Source: Azospirillum lipoferum 4B (lineage in GTDB: Bacteria > Pseudomonadota > Alphaproteobacteria > Azospirillales > Azospirillaceae). Taken from it: a stretch of 64,000 nucleotides of DNA. The position numbers and the translations under genes were made by a program. Positions 12,848 through 22,900 of the stretch are shown here, piece by piece. The stretch is taken from positions 186,001-250,000 of the forward strand of contig NC_016622.1 of the NCBI RefSeq assembly GCF_000283655.1, written 5' to 3'. Below the pieces are notes generated by a model. It had not been told where the DNA came from. It did no database searches and saw only the letters and a program-made list of their open reading frames with translations. The number at the start of each line of letters is the position of its first letter. Position 1 is the stretch's first letter.

Positions 12848-12932
12848 CCCCATGTGCAAACGCCGACGGGTGAGCGCCGCCGACAAAGCCGTCGACGCAC
12901 AGCCGCGCCGTCGGCGTTTGCATATGGGTCCC
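12848..12932. repeat. Large intergenic inverted repeat between sucD and sucA
   Basis: The arms CATGTGCAAACGCCGACGG and CCGTCGGCGTTTGCATATG face each other across about 40 bp within the 12777-13067 gap. The stem could fold in the sucD-sucA transcript and act in attenuation, processing or stability. It has no trailing U-run, so it is not a classical terminator. Nothing else was seen in this gap. Confidence 0.75.
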
Positions 12933-13067
12933 CAGGACCGTCCGTCCAAGAGGGCCGCCCGGAGGTGCGAGGGGCGGCGGGCGGGGCGCCGCGGCGTCCC
13001 GCCCGTCTTCCTCTCCTTCAAAGGCGCAAGGCCGCGGACGCCGCGGTGAGGCGGCGTCCGCAGGCGA

Positions 13068-13943
13068 TCAGCCCTTGAACACCTTCAGCATGGTGGAGCC
13101 CAGGCTGGCGGGGCTGTCGGCGACGGCGATGCCGACCGACTTCATGAAGTCGATCTTGAAGTCGGCGGTGTCGTTGCCGCCGGAGATCACCGCGCCGGCA
13201 TGGCCCATGCGGCGGCCCGGAGGAGCCGTGCGGCCGGCGATGAAGCCGACGACCGGCTTCTTCGTGCCCGACGCCTTGATGAACTCGGCGCCGCGGACTT
13301 CGGCGTCGCCGCCGATCTCGCCGATCATGATGATGCCCTCGGTCTCCGGGTCCTTCACGAACAGCTCCAGGCTGTCGACGAAGTTGGTGCCGTTGACCGG
13401 GTCGCCGCCGATGCCGATGCAGGTGGTCTGGCCCAGGCCGGCCGCCGTGGTCTGCGCGACGGCCTCATAGGTCAGCGTGCCGGAGCGCGACACGATGCCG
13501 ATCTTGCCGCGCTTGTGGATGTGGCCCGGCATGATGCCGATCTTGCACTCGTCCGGCGTGATGATGCCGGGGCAGTTCGGGCCGATCAGGCGGGTCTTGG
13601 AACCGTCGAGCGCGCGCTTGACGCGGACCATGTCCAGCACCGGGATGCCTTCGGTGATGCAGACCACCAGCGGGATCTCGGCGTCGATGGCTTCCAGGAT
13701 CGCGTCCGCGGCGAAGGGCGGCGGCACGTAGATCACGCTGGCGTTGGCACCGGTCTTCTCCACCGCTTCCGACACGGTGTCGAAGATCGGCAGGTCGAGG
13801 TGCTTGGCGCCGCCCTTACCGGGCGTGACGCCGCCGACCATCTTGGTGCCGTAGGCGATGGCCTGTTCGGAGTGGAAGGTGCCCTGGGCTCCGGTGAAGC
13901 CCTGGCAGATCACCTTCGTGTTCTTATCGACGAGAACAGCCAT
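13068..13943 (-). CDS. sucD: Succinyl-CoA synthetase alpha subunit
   Basis: 291 aa. An N-terminal CoA-binding Rossmann segment ([15 protein letters not shown]) is followed by the active-site histidine in [10 protein letters not shown] near residue 250, the phosphohistidine of the ADP-forming reaction. It pairs with the beta subunit encoded immediately upstream: the sucC stop and sucD start are one base apart, implying translational coupling. It performs substrate-level phosphorylation in the TCA cycle. Confidence 0.97.
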   Translation of the reverse strand: MAVLVDKNTKVICQGFTGAQGTFHSEQAIAYGTKMVGGVTPGKGGAKHLDLPIFDTVSEAVEKTGANASVIYVPPPFAADAILEAIDAEIPLVVCITEGIPVLDMVRVKRALDGSKTRLIGPNCPGIITPDECKIGIMPGHIHKRGKIGIVSRSGTLTYEAVAQTTAAGLGQTTCIGIGGDPVNGTNFVDSLELFVKDPETEGIIMIGEIGGDAEVRGAEFIKASGTKKPVVGFIAGRTAPPGRRMGHAGAVISGGNDTADFKIDFMKSVGIAVADSPASLGSTMLKVFKG

Positions 13944-13944
13944 G

Positions 13945-15141
13945 TTACGCGGCCTCCTTCACGGCCTTGACCACCTTTTCGGCGGCATCGGCGAGGTTGT
14001 CGGCCGAGAGGATCGGCAGGCCGGATTCGGCCAGGATCTTCTTGCCCAGATCGACGTTGGTGCCTTCCAGGCGGACCACCAGCGGAACATGCAGGTGCAC
14101 TTCGCGGGCCGCGGCGACCACGCCCTCGGCGATCACGTCGCAGCGCATGATGCCGCCGAAGATGTTGACCAGGATGCCTTCGACGTTGCTGTCGGACAGG
14201 ATCAGCTTGAAGGCCGCGGTGACGCGCTCCTTCGTGGCGCCGCCGCCGACGTCGAGGAAGTTGGCCGGCTCGCCGCCATACAGCTTGATGATGTCCATGG
14301 TGGCCATCGCCAGACCGGCGCCGTTCACCATGCAGCCGATGTTGCCGTCGAGCTTGACGTAGTTGAGGCTGTGCTTGGCCGCCTCGATCTCCGCCGGATC
14401 CTCTTCGGCCTCGTCGCGCAGCTCTTCCACGTCCTTGTGACGGAACAGCGCGTTGTCGTCGAAGTTCATCTTGGCGTCGAGCGCCAGGATGTCGCCCGAG
14501 CCGGTGACGATCAGCGGGTTGATCTCGACGATGGCGCAATCCAGGTCCACGAAGGCCTGATAGGCGGCCTGGATGAACTTGGCGGCGGATCCCACCTGCT
14601 TGCCTTCCAGGCCCAGCGCGAAGGCGACCTTGCGGGTGTGGTAGCCCTGGATGCCGGTGGCCGGGTCGACGGCGACCTTGACGATCTTCTCCGGCGTGTT
14701 GTGGGCGACCTCTTCGATCTCCATGCCGCCTTCGGTCGAGGCCATGATCGTCACGCGGCCGGTGGCGCGGTCGATCAGCATGCCGAGATACAGCTCGCGC
14801 TTGATGTCGGCGCCTTCCTCGACATAGAGGCGCTTGACCTCGCGGCCTTCCGCGCCGGTCTGCTTGGTCACGAGAACGTGGTTCAGCATCTCGGCGGCGT
14901 TCTTGCCGACCTCCTCGATGGACTTGACGACGCGGACGCCGCCCTTGCCCTCGGGGTTGTCCTTGAAGCGCCCGGCGCCGCGGCCGCCGGCATGGATCTG
15001 GGACTTCACCACCCAGACCGGACCGCCCAGCTCGCGGGCGACCGTCTCGGCCTCCTGCGGGGTGTAGGCAACGCCGCCGCGGGGAACCGCGACGCCGTAC
15101 TTCTTCAGCAGGCTTTTCGCCTGGTACTCATGGATGTTCAT
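13945..15141 (-). CDS. sucC: Succinyl-CoA synthetase beta subunit
   Basis: 398 aa, beginning [17 protein letters not shown], with the ATP-grasp fold ([12 protein letters not shown]), [18 protein letters not shown] and the GGATKERV region typical of the ADP-forming enzyme. Length matches the family. It is downstream of mdh with a 133-bp spacer containing a strong hairpin, and is coupled to sucD. Confidence 0.97.
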   Translation of the reverse strand: MNIHEYQAKSLLKKYGVAVPRGGVAYTPQEAETVARELGGPVWVVKSQIHAGGRGAGRFKDNPEGKGGVRVVKSIEEVGKNAAEMLNHVLVTKQTGAEGREVKRLYVEEGADIKRELYLGMLIDRATGRVTIMASTEGGMEIEEVAHNTPEKIVKVAVDPATGIQGYHTRKVAFALGLEGKQVGSAAKFIQAAYQAFVDLDCAIVEINPLIVTGSGDILALDAKMNFDDNALFRHKDVEELRDEAEEDPAEIEAAKHSLNYVKLDGNIGCMVNGAGLAMATMDIIKLYGGEPANFLDVGGGATKERVTAAFKLILSDSNVEGILVNIFGGIMRCDVIAEGVVAAAREVHLHVPLVVRLEGTNVDLGKKILAESGLPILSADNLADAAEKVVKAVKEAA

Positions 15142-15210
15142 CGGGCGTCCATCTGTTTTTTGGTTCGGCTGACGAGAACGGGTCGACTGAAGGACAAGAC
15201 GGGCGCACCA

Positions 15211-15254
15211 CCGGCGCCGTCCCGGACCCGGAATACGGGCCGGGACGGCGCCGG
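15211..15254. repeat. Perfect 15-bp hairpin between mdh and sucC
   Basis: The arms CCGGCGCCGTCCCGG (15211-15225) and CCGGGACGGCGCCGG (15240-15254) pair perfectly, with further CCCG/CGGG pairing inside the loop. There is no U-tract on the minus strand, so it is more likely an RNA-processing, stability or attenuation element setting mdh versus suc expression than a full terminator. Confidence 0.85.
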
Positions 15255-15274
15255 AGACCGCGCAAGTCCGTTCC

Positions 15275-16288
<1,014 letters not shown>

Positions 16289-16513
16289 CTAGAACCGTTG
16301 GTCATTCTAACGTCTTAGGGATCCAGCGCCCCGAGATTTCGGAAGCGTAGGTAGCGCGTTTTGTCGCGGAGGGCAAGCGTGACCGCAAGCGGGGCATTGC
16401 AGCTTTGCGTCGCACCCCCGATGATCCTTTCCAACACAGGGACCGTTCCGCTTTATACGTATGGTTCGCGTCCGGTCCTCACCTTGTTCGAATATGGTCG
16501 AAGGAGAGCGTTT

Positions 16514-17008
16514 ATGGCCAAACTTGCGGCCCGTATCATTCCCGGTCCGGCCATGTCGCTGGCGCTCGGCGCCGGCATCGCCGTTGCCGTGGTTGCCGGT
16601 GGCGCCCAGGCGCAGACCGTTGGCGACTACACCGCCGCCATCGCCGCCGCCCCCATCGTGGACGCCGCTGCGGAAGCCAGCGCCGCCTATTGCCGGCCGC
16701 TGGCCAACTATGTCTACACCTCCATTCCGGCCGACCAGCGGGCGGACTGGGTGCTGCCGCTGGTGACGCTCGACGGGTCGCAGTCGGCCGAGATGGCGGC
16801 CAAGCGCGAAGCCTGTCTGAAGGTGCGCCAGCAGGCGCTGATCGCCTTCGACGCCGGCACCGGCGAGCAGATCGTCACGCCTGCCGAGGCGATGGAAGGG
16901 CCGACCGACCGCGGCCCCTATTACAAGGAGGTCTCGCCCGACACCCCGGTTCCGCACACCGGCCGCGCCACGCCGCGCCAGCCGATGCCGCGCGGGGGCG
17001 TGCAGTAA
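16514..17008 (+). CDS. Exported protein of unknown function
   Basis: 164 aa. The start MAKLAARIIPGP at 16514 has the ribosome-binding site AAGGAGAG 6 bp upstream. An N-terminal signal peptide (hydrophobic about 14-30, cleavage likely after AQA near 34) precedes a mature domain with two cysteines (in AAYCRPL and REACLKV) that could form a disulfide, and a Pro-rich tail. No known family is recognised. It is divergent from mdh. Confidence 0.65.
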   Translation: MAKLAARIIPGPAMSLALGAGIAVAVVAGGAQAQTVGDYTAAIAAAPIVDAAAEASAAYCRPLANYVYTSIPADQRADWVLPLVTLDGSQSAEMAAKREACLKVRQQALIAFDAGTGEQIVTPAEAMEGPTDRGPYYKEVSPDTPVPHTGRATPRQPMPRGGVQ

Positions 17009-17017
17009 GGGCGTACT

Positions 17018-17166
17018 CGTTGCCCCCTCCCTCCCACGCTTGCGCGTGGGTCCCTCCCTCCCCCGCCTTCAGCGGTGGAGGGTAAGATTGCGGCAGTCCC
17101 CTCTCCCACGATCAGACCGGCTTTCAGCCGGCCGAGGGCGGGGGAGGGTCAGGGAGGGGCATAACG
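17018..17166. repeat. Composite intergenic palindromic repeat
   Basis: Multiple hairpins of the CCCCTCCC...GGGAGGG family, including the shared core resembling GATCAGACCGGCTTTCAGCC and GGGCGGGGGAGGG. It sits between convergent gene ends, as do the copies near 26.4, 30.8 and 47.8 kb. Confidence 0.75.
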
Positions 17167-17169
17167 CCC

Positions 17170-18402
17170 CTACGGCCCGATGCCGTAGCGTTCCAGGTGT
17201 CGGGCCATCTCGGCGGGGGACAGCGGGAAGCCGCTGCCCTGCCGGGCGTTCAGCATGGCGCGCGGGTGGATGCCGGCGGCGCGGGCCTGGATCTGCATGG
17301 CGCAGCGCATCGACAGGCCGGCACGCCAGACCAGCGCGGTGACCGCCTGCGGATCGTGGGCGTCCAGGATCAGATCCACCACCTCCGGCGCCACGCGGGC
17401 GCGCAAGGTCAGAGCCGCCCGCACGAATCCGGCCTCGTTCCACGACATCGCGTCGCCCAGAGCGGTCTCGTCCAGCTTGCCCAGTCGGTGCAGGCGGACG
17501 GCGCGGCGTTCCGGCGACTCGGAGGCTTCCGGGGCTTCGGCCCAGTCGATGCGGCGGCGGGTGGTGGCGGCGATCTCCGCCACCGTCGCATCGTCGAAGT
17601 CGGGGCGACGGCGCAGATGCTCCACCACCGCCAGATCGACGAAATCGGCCAGCCGCATCGCCAGCCGGCGGGGCAGGGCGGGGCGGCGGGACAGCTTCTC
17701 CCGCCAGTCGGGATGGTGGGCGGACTGTTCCACCAGCGATTCCAGCGTCGGTTCGGCGATCACCGCGCCGCTGTTGTCCAGCAGGATGCCGGTCGCCTCG
17801 GCATGACCGCTGCCGGCGATGGCGTCGGACAGGGCGGCGCCGATGCTGTGGCGCCGGGCGATGGCCGACAATGCCCAGCCGGCGGGCGCGGCGGCGACGA
17901 TGTCCAGCAGATCCTCGTCGCTGAGCGCGGCGCAGCAGCGCAGCACCGGCTCGGCCACCGATCGCTCGACATCGCGCGCCAGCGTCGCAACCACCGCAGG
18001 CGGCGCGCAGGCGATGTCCTTGATCGCCGTCGCCAACGCCTCGCGCACGCGGACGACGTGGTCGCGGGCCAGCTGTTCCAGCGCCCGTACGGCGACGGTG
18101 CTGACGGTGTCGGCCCCGCCCGGCGGCAGGTCGGGCAACAGGCGGCAGAGCTTGCGGGCCAGCGTGGAGCGGACGTCGGCATCGCCCATGCCCGCCAGCC
18201 GCGACTCGACCAGCACGTCGCCGACCTGGCGGGCGACGCTGCGGCCGGGTTGGGCCGGTGACGCTGGTGAAGCTGGTGACGCTGGCGCTGTGGTGTCCGG
18301 CGACTCGGCGAACAGATAGTCCATCAGTTCGGGCGCGACCCCGCAGTCCGTCTCCGGCGGGAGACGGGGGGAGGGGGGGGAAGGGGAGCGCCGGGCGGTC
18401 AC
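17170..18402 (-). CDS. DUF2336-domain protein
   Basis: 410 aa, helical, HEAT-like repeat protein of the DUF2336 family common in Rhodospirillales and Rhizobiales. The N-terminus has a low-complexity stretch with ASPASPASPA repeats (about 40-52). Arg/Leu-rich helical repeats occupy the remainder, ending HLERYGIGP. The biochemical role is unknown. The following upstream gene on the same strand also encodes an unknown protein; the gap is 112 bp, so the two may be co-expressed. Confidence 0.75.
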   Translation of the reverse strand: MTARRSPSPPSPRLPPETDCGVAPELMDYLFAESPDTTAPASPASPASPAQPGRSVARQVGDVLVESRLAGMGDADVRSTLARKLCRLLPDLPPGGADTVSTVAVRALEQLARDHVVRVREALATAIKDIACAPPAVVATLARDVERSVAEPVLRCCAALSDEDLLDIVAAAPAGWALSAIARRHSIGAALSDAIAGSGHAEATGILLDNSGAVIAEPTLESLVEQSAHHPDWREKLSRRPALPRRLAMRLADFVDLAVVEHLRRRPDFDDATVAEIAATTRRRIDWAEAPEASESPERRAVRLHRLGKLDETALGDAMSWNEAGFVRAALTLRARVAPEVVDLILDAHDPQAVTALVWRAGLSMRCAMQIQARAAGIHPRAMLNARQGSGFPLSPAEMARHLERYGIGP

Positions 18403-18515
18403 CGGACCTTGAGCCTTTTGGTTGTGCCGCGGCGGGGCCGTGGCGGCAGCGGTGGGATCATAGGCTTCATCGAAACGCCCCCCTGGTTAACGCCCCCCTA
18501 ATTCGCCATCGGGGA

Positions 18516-19427
18516 TCAGCGCCGCTTGGCCGCCGGGGTGGCGCCCAGCATGCTGCGCTGGGCCAGCATCGGGCGCGGCATCTGCCGGCCGCCCAGCACG
18601 CGGACGGGAACCGACTGCTCCTGCTTGTGCTTGTCGAACTGGTCGAAGATGCGCAGAAGCGCCTCCGCCGTTCCCTCGCCGTAATGGATATCGGTGCGGG
18701 CGCGGTCCAGTTCCGTGCGCAGACCGTCGCGAAGATGGCCGAACATGGCGTCGAACAGCGTCTGGAAATGCTCATCGGCGAAGATGAATTGCCGGTCGCG
18801 CAGCCGTTCGGTCATCCGCCGCATGAAGGTCTGCCGCTGCTGGTGGAACTGGCGGAAGCGCAGCATCACCCGGACGAAGGGCGTGCCGGCCAGCACCGCC
18901 AGCGTTTCCTCGCGCGCAAGCCTCTGCCAGACATCCGCATCGCGGTCGGTCCCCAGCCGGTTGAACAGCGAAATGGCGCTGGCATTCAGCGCCTCCCATT
19001 CCTTCTCGTAGAACAGGGCGGTCAGCGTCGATTGCAGGCCGGGGAGGATCACCTGGGGAAAGCTGGCGCCGGTGATCGGGTCCATGCTGTCGGGCAGGCG
19101 GGTGCGCAGGGCGGAGACCATCAGGCGGGTGACGAAATCGCGGCGGCGTCCATCGTGATGGAGAGGCTGTTGCCCGTCCCCCGGCGTCGTGCAGCCGCCG
19201 CAACCGGACGCGGTGCAGGAACCTGCGGTGCAGGATTGGCAGATCGATGCGAACAGCGGCAGCACCGATGGCCAATGCGCCATCATCAGCCCCATCGCGC
19301 GGGTGAACTCCTCGCGCGACAGGGCGCCCTTGGCGGTGAATTGAGGCTCCAGCGCTTCCTGAAAGGTGCTGACCAGGGCCTGCGCCGTGCGATGGTGGCG
19401 TTCGAACGGCGGCGGATCGGCGGTCAT
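18516..19427 (-). CDS. Unknown protein with internal cysteine cluster
   Basis: 303 aa, soluble and mostly helical. A compact Cys patch C-x2-C-x4-C-x4-C-x2-C lies near residues 63-77 (CQSCTAGSCTASGCGGC), suitable for metal or Fe-S binding, followed by helical segments and a basic C-terminus. No family is recognised. It neighbours the DUF2336 gene on the same strand. The start at 19425-19427 is supported by lack of protein-like sequence upstream. Confidence 0.6.
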   Translation of the reverse strand: MTADPPPFERHHRTAQALVSTFQEALEPQFTAKGALSREEFTRAMGLMMAHWPSVLPLFASICQSCTAGSCTASGCGGCTTPGDGQQPLHHDGRRRDFVTRLMVSALRTRLPDSMDPITGASFPQVILPGLQSTLTALFYEKEWEALNASAISLFNRLGTDRDADVWQRLAREETLAVLAGTPFVRVMLRFRQFHQQRQTFMRRMTERLRDRQFIFADEHFQTLFDAMFGHLRDGLRTELDRARTDIHYGEGTAEALLRIFDQFDKHKQEQSVPVRVLGGRQMPRPMLAQRSMLGATPAAKRR

Positions 19428-19587
19428 CCCACGCCCTCCCTTCCGATGGGGTCCGGCTTGCCGCCCGTCCCGGGCGGTCGCGATTGCCGGAACAATTTAT
19501 CCGGTATTTTATCGATCTTGCTGTGACGGCCATCACAGGGGCTGTCGGGACGACGGTCGAAGAAGGGGCGAGGCTGGCGGTTCAGGC

Positions 19588-19625
19588 AAAAAAAAGGCCG
19601 CAGCCCAATTGGGCGCGGCCTTTAG
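19588..19625 (-). terminator. Rho-independent terminator of the mmgR-like RNA
   Basis: Stem GGCCGC/GCGGCC with inner AGCCCAATTGGGC pairing, followed on the minus strand by eight consecutive Ts. Confidence 0.9.
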
Positions 19626-19665
19626 TCTAGGGAGGAAACGCACTGCAAAATGCAGTAACGCGGCG
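19588..19665 (-). ncRNA. mmgR: mmgR-like (alpha-r8 family) small RNA
   Basis: Read on the minus strand, a hairpin ACTGCA-TTT-TGCAGT (19656-19642) is followed by a single-stranded TTTCCTCCCT (19638-19629), then a strong Rho-independent terminator GGCCGC...GCGGCC with eight Ts (19620-19588). The layout and the TTTCCTCCCT core match what I recall for the alphaproteobacterial MmgR sRNA family, which limits polyhydroxybutyrate accumulation in Sinorhizobium. The 5' end is uncertain; no clear promoter was assigned. Confidence 0.65.
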
Positions 19666-19836
19666 GAGTGTACGGCCACGGCCGTGTTAGCGGTACCACG
19701 GATTTCGAATTGGTGCGGTGCGACATCCGCATAGCGTGGTATGAGATAGCATTTGGTTTGCACACAAGATGGGCTGAGAGGCAGCTTTCTGCATATTGTC
19801 TGAGCAAAATAGGAATCGGACGTCAGACGAACGATT

Positions 19837-19906
19837 GTTTGCGAAAACGATCGCGTTCACAAGGGTTCGCAAACGAAAAAGGGAGCGCCTTTCGACGCTC
19901 CCTTTT
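19837..19906. terminator. Bidirectional terminator after lysS with adjacent inverted repeat
   Basis: The hairpin GGGAGCG...CGCTCCC is flanked by AAAAA and TTTT (19876-19906), 23 bp past the lysS stop. Immediately beside it is a perfect 9-bp inverted repeat, GTTTGCGAA (19837-19845) and TTCGCAAAC (19866-19874). The interval 19666-19836 is visibly AT-richer than its surroundings and has no convincing ORF. Confidence 0.8.
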
Positions 19907-19928
19907 CATCCAAATGGAAAGGACGCGA

Positions 19929-21497
19929 TCAGGCCGCCAGCTTCTCGCGGATCAGCGCCTTGGTCTCGTCGATGCCGTAGAGCTGGATGAAGGAGCCCAT
20001 GCGCGGACCGGTGGTCTGGCCCAGCAGCACCTCGTACAGCGCCTGGAACCACGCCCGCAGTTCGGTGAAGCCATGCTCCTTGCCCACCGCGAACACCTCG
20101 TTCTGGATGGTGTCGGCGCGGGCGTCGGCCGGCAGGCTGTCCAGCTTGGCCAGCAGGTCCTGCAGGGCGGCGCGCTCGGCATCGGTGGGGGCGCGGAACT
20201 GCTTGGTCGGCTTCACCTGATCCTGGTAGTAGCGCACGGCATAGCCGACCATGCTGTCCAGGAAGGGGCTGTTCTCCGGCGTGGCGTCGGGCGCGTAGCG
20301 GCGGATGAAGCCCCACATGGTGTCCTTGGTCTCGGCGTTGGCGGCGCCGGCCAGGTTGAGCAGCAGGTTGAACGACACGTCGGAGCGCACCGCCGGCGGC
20401 TTGCCGTTGTGGATGTGCCAGGCCGGGTTCTCCAGCGTCTTCGCCGGCTCCTCGCCATGGACCTTGTCGACGAAGGTCAGATATTCGTCGACGGCGCGCG
20501 GGATGACGTCGAAATAGAGGCGCTTGGCCGACTTCGGCTTCTGGAACATGTAGAGGGCGAGGCTTTCCTGCGGCGCATAGGCCAGCCATTCCTCCATGGT
20601 CAGGCCGTTGCCCTTCGACTTGGAGATCTTCTGGCCCTTGTCGTCGAGGAACAACTCGTAATTGAAGCCTTCCGGCGGGGTACCGCCGAGGATTTTGCAG
20701 ATCTTGCCGGCGAGGTCGGCCGACGGGATCAGATCCTTGCCGTACATCTCGTAATCGACGCCCAACCCGAACCAGCGCATGCCCCAGTCGGGCTTCCACT
20801 GCAGCTTCACATGGCCGCCGGTGACCGGAAGCTCCACCTTCTTGCCGTCCTCGTCCTGGAAGACGATGGTGCCGGCATCGACGTTGCGCTCCAGCATCGG
20901 CACCTGCAGGACCCGCCCGGTCGAGGGCGAGATGGGCAGGAAGGGGCTGTAGGTCGCCTGACGCTCGGCGCCGAGGGTGGGCAGCATCACCGCCATCACC
21001 TCGTCGTAATGGCGCAGGATGCCGAGCAGCGCCTCGTCGAAGCGGCCGGACTTGTACCAGTCGGTGGAGGACTGGAACTCGTACTCGAAGCCGAAGCTGT
21101 CGAGGAAGGCGCGCAGCCGGGCGTTGTTGTGGGCGCCGAAGCTGTCATGGGTGCCGAAGGGATCGGGCACCTGGGTCAGCGGCTTGCCCAAATTGGCCGC
21201 CACCATCTCCTTGTTGGGGATGTTGTCGGGGACCTTGCGCAGCCCGTCCATGTCGTCCGAGAAGCAGAACAGCCGGGTCGGAATGTCGCTCATGGTCTGG
21301 AAGGCGTGGCGCACCATGCTGGTGCGCGCCACCTCGCCGAAGGTGCCGAGATGCGGCAGGCCCGACGGACCATAGCCGGTCTCGAACAGGACATAGCCTT
21401 TGGCGGGCGGCGCTTTCGCGAAGCGCGCGACCAGTTTGCGCGCCTCCTCGAACGGCCATGCCTTCGCCTGCAACGCCAGATCCCGTTCGCCGGTCAT
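19929..21497 (-). CDS. lysS: Lysyl-tRNA synthetase, class I
   Basis: 522 aa. The start [12 protein letters not shown] at 21495-21497 is preceded by a GAAAGGGTCCG region. Class I signatures are present: a HIGH-type motif in [11 protein letters not shown] (about 44-54) and KISKSKG (KMSKS, near 280). Archaeal-type class I LysRS is typical of alphaproteobacteria. It charges tRNA-Lys. The gene is monocistronic and ends in a bidirectional terminator. Confidence 0.95.
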   Translation of the reverse strand: MTGERDLALQAKAWPFEEARKLVARFAKAPPAKGYVLFETGYGPSGLPHLGTFGEVARTSMVRHAFQTMSDIPTRLFCFSDDMDGLRKVPDNIPNKEMVAANLGKPLTQVPDPFGTHDSFGAHNNARLRAFLDSFGFEYEFQSSTDWYKSGRFDEALLGILRHYDEVMAVMLPTLGAERQATYSPFLPISPSTGRVLQVPMLERNVDAGTIVFQDEDGKKVELPVTGGHVKLQWKPDWGMRWFGLGVDYEMYGKDLIPSADLAGKICKILGGTPPEGFNYELFLDDKGQKISKSKGNGLTMEEWLAYAPQESLALYMFQKPKSAKRLYFDVIPRAVDEYLTFVDKVHGEEPAKTLENPAWHIHNGKPPAVRSDVSFNLLLNLAGAANAETKDTMWGFIRRYAPDATPENSPFLDSMVGYAVRYYQDQVKPTKQFRAPTDAERAALQDLLAKLDSLPADARADTIQNEVFAVGKEHGFTELRAWFQALYEVLLGQTTGPRMGSFIQLYGIDETKALIREKLAA

Positions 21498-21694
21498 CGT
21501 CGGACCCTTTCGAAACCACAAAGATAAAGTTGGGAATGAGGGCAAAGACCCTAGGGCCGGGCGGGCGTGGCGTCAACCGTGGGTGTCCGGCGTGGGCCGT
21601 GTTCGGCCGCTCTTGCGGCGCTCCCCCGTCCGGTTCATCCTGCGCGCCGCCCGCGGGATCGGCTTTGCGGGACCTGTCGGGGCGTTGCACGTCG

Positions 21695-22018
21695 ATGAGC
21701 TGGCTGTATCTGGTGGTGGCGATCCTGTTCGAGATCGTCGGCACCTCTGCGATGAAGATGTCGGACGGCATGACGCGGCTCGGCCCCGCGGCAGTGGTGG
21801 TGGTCTGCTATGGCGTCGCCTTCGTGCTGCTGGCCAAGGCGCTGCGGACCATCGAGGTCGGCATCGCCTATGCCATCTGGTCGGCGGCGGGAACGGCGGC
21901 CATCGCCGCCATCGGCGTGTTCGTGTTCGGGGAATCGCTGACGGTGATGAAGGTGGTGGGCATCGCCCTGATCGTTGCCGGGGTGATCAGCCTGCATATG
22001 GCGAACGGGGCGGCGTGA
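21695..22018 (+). CDS. SMR-family small multidrug efflux protein
   Basis: 107 aa with four membrane helices. The essential proton-coupled Glu is at position 13 (FEIVGTSAMKMSDG), and AYAIWSAAGTA in helix 3 is characteristic. The EIVGTSAMK and FTRL-like segment resemble the EmrE/QacE multidrug branch more than the guanidinium exporters (Gdx/SugE). SMR proteins act as dimers in the inner membrane. No SMR partner gene is adjacent. Confidence 0.9.
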   Translation: MSWLYLVVAILFEIVGTSAMKMSDGMTRLGPAAVVVVCYGVAFVLLAKALRTIEVGIAYAIWSAAGTAAIAAIGVFVFGESLTVMKVVGIALIVAGVISLHMANGAA

Positions 22019-22027
22019 CCGCAATAG

Positions 22028-22043
22028 TTAGGTGTTGACCTAA
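22028..22043. promoter_or_regulatory. Putative ArsR-family operator overlapping promoter
   Basis: Perfect inverted repeat TTAGGT-GTTG-ACCTAA. A TTGACC hexamer (22035-22040) lies inside the dyad and a weak TAGGGT is 17 bp downstream, which would start transcription at or next to the ATG at 22070. Autorepression by the ArsR protein is inferred. Confidence 0.6.
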
Positions 22044-22069
22044 GTGTTGGTTGCCGGTAGGGTGCCGTC

Positions 22070-22408
22070 ATGGATGTGGCACTCGACATGACTTTTCGCG
22101 CGCTGGCGGACCCCACGCGCAGGGCGGTTATTCAGGCGCTTGGACGCGGTCCGGCGTCGGTCGGCGACCTTGCGAAACCTTTCCACATGGCTCTGCCCAG
22201 CTTTCTCCAGCATCTGAAGATGCTGGAGGACAGCGGACTCGTCGAAACGCGGAAGGTCGGTCGGGTGCGCACCTGCACGCTGAAGCCGGAGGCGCTGGCG
22301 GCGGCGGAAAGCTGGCTTGAAGCCCAGCGGAATCTCTGGACGAAGCGGCTCGACCAACTGGACAGCTTGGTGCTGGATCTGAACAAACGGGAGGAAGAGA
22401 CCCCATGA
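22070..22408 (+). CDS. ArsR/SmtB-family transcriptional regulator
   Basis: 112 aa winged-helix regulator (FRALADPTRRAVIQAL... LPSFLQHLKMLEDSGLV). It lacks the Cys metal sites of ArsR or SmtB metal sensors, fitting the subgroup paired with SRPBCC (AHSA1) proteins. It overlaps the downstream SRPBCC gene by 4 bp (ATGA). A dyad overlapping the promoter suggests autorepression. The effector is unknown. Confidence 0.88.
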   Translation: MDVALDMTFRALADPTRRAVIQALGRGPASVGDLAKPFHMALPSFLQHLKMLEDSGLVETRKVGRVRTCTLKPEALAAAESWLEAQRNLWTKRLDQLDSLVLDLNKREEETP

Positions 22409-22887
22409 CCGCTTACAGCGCAGCGTCTTTCAATCCGCAGCTCGATCTTGAACTGAAGCGCGAGGTCGCGGTTCCGCCGAGCCTGATGTGGCGGGCCTGG
22501 ACCGAACCGGAACTTCTGATGAAGTGGTTCACTCCCGCACCCTGGCGGACCACCGCCTGTGAGATCGACCTGCGGCCCGGCGGCAAGTTCCGCACGGTGA
22601 TGGAAGGGCCGAACGGCGAGAGGAACGACAGTACCGGCTGCTTCCTGGCGGTGGAGCCGGAGAGGCTTCTCGTCTTTACCGACGCGCTCGGGCCGGGATT
22701 TCGTCCCACCGGCGGCGGATTCATGACCGCGTCGGTCACCATAGAGCCGACGGCCGGCGGCACGCTCTATACCGCCATCGCCTTCCACAAGGACGAAGCG
22801 GCCAAGACGCAGCATGAGGAGATGGGCTTCCACCAGGGGTGGAGGACCGCGCTCGACCAGCTCGTCGCCCTGGTGAAGGGGATGTGA
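22405..22887 (+). CDS. SRPBCC / AHSA1-domain protein
   Basis: 160-aa START-like fold protein. The AHSA1 pattern is visible in VPPSLMWRAWTEPELLMKWFTP, near DLRPGGKF, and in the C-terminal GFHQGWRTALDQL. These proteins form a hydrophobic ligand pocket. It is translationally coupled to the ArsR regulator, and such pairs are commonly co-regulated. The ligand or enzymatic role cannot be told from sequence. Confidence 0.88.
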   Translation: MTAYSAASFNPQLDLELKREVAVPPSLMWRAWTEPELLMKWFTPAPWRTTACEIDLRPGGKFRTVMEGPNGERNDSTGCFLAVEPERLLVFTDALGPGFRPTGGGFMTASVTIEPTAGGTLYTAIAFHKDEAAKTQHEEMGFHQGWRTALDQLVALVKGM

Positions 22888-22900
22888 GGGGACTGCCCGT

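Noticed and set aside
19533-19872. Short overlapping ORFs in the AT-richer region downstream of lysS
   Set aside because: They have no ribosome-binding site and overlap the sRNA and terminator structures, so RNA is the better explanation.
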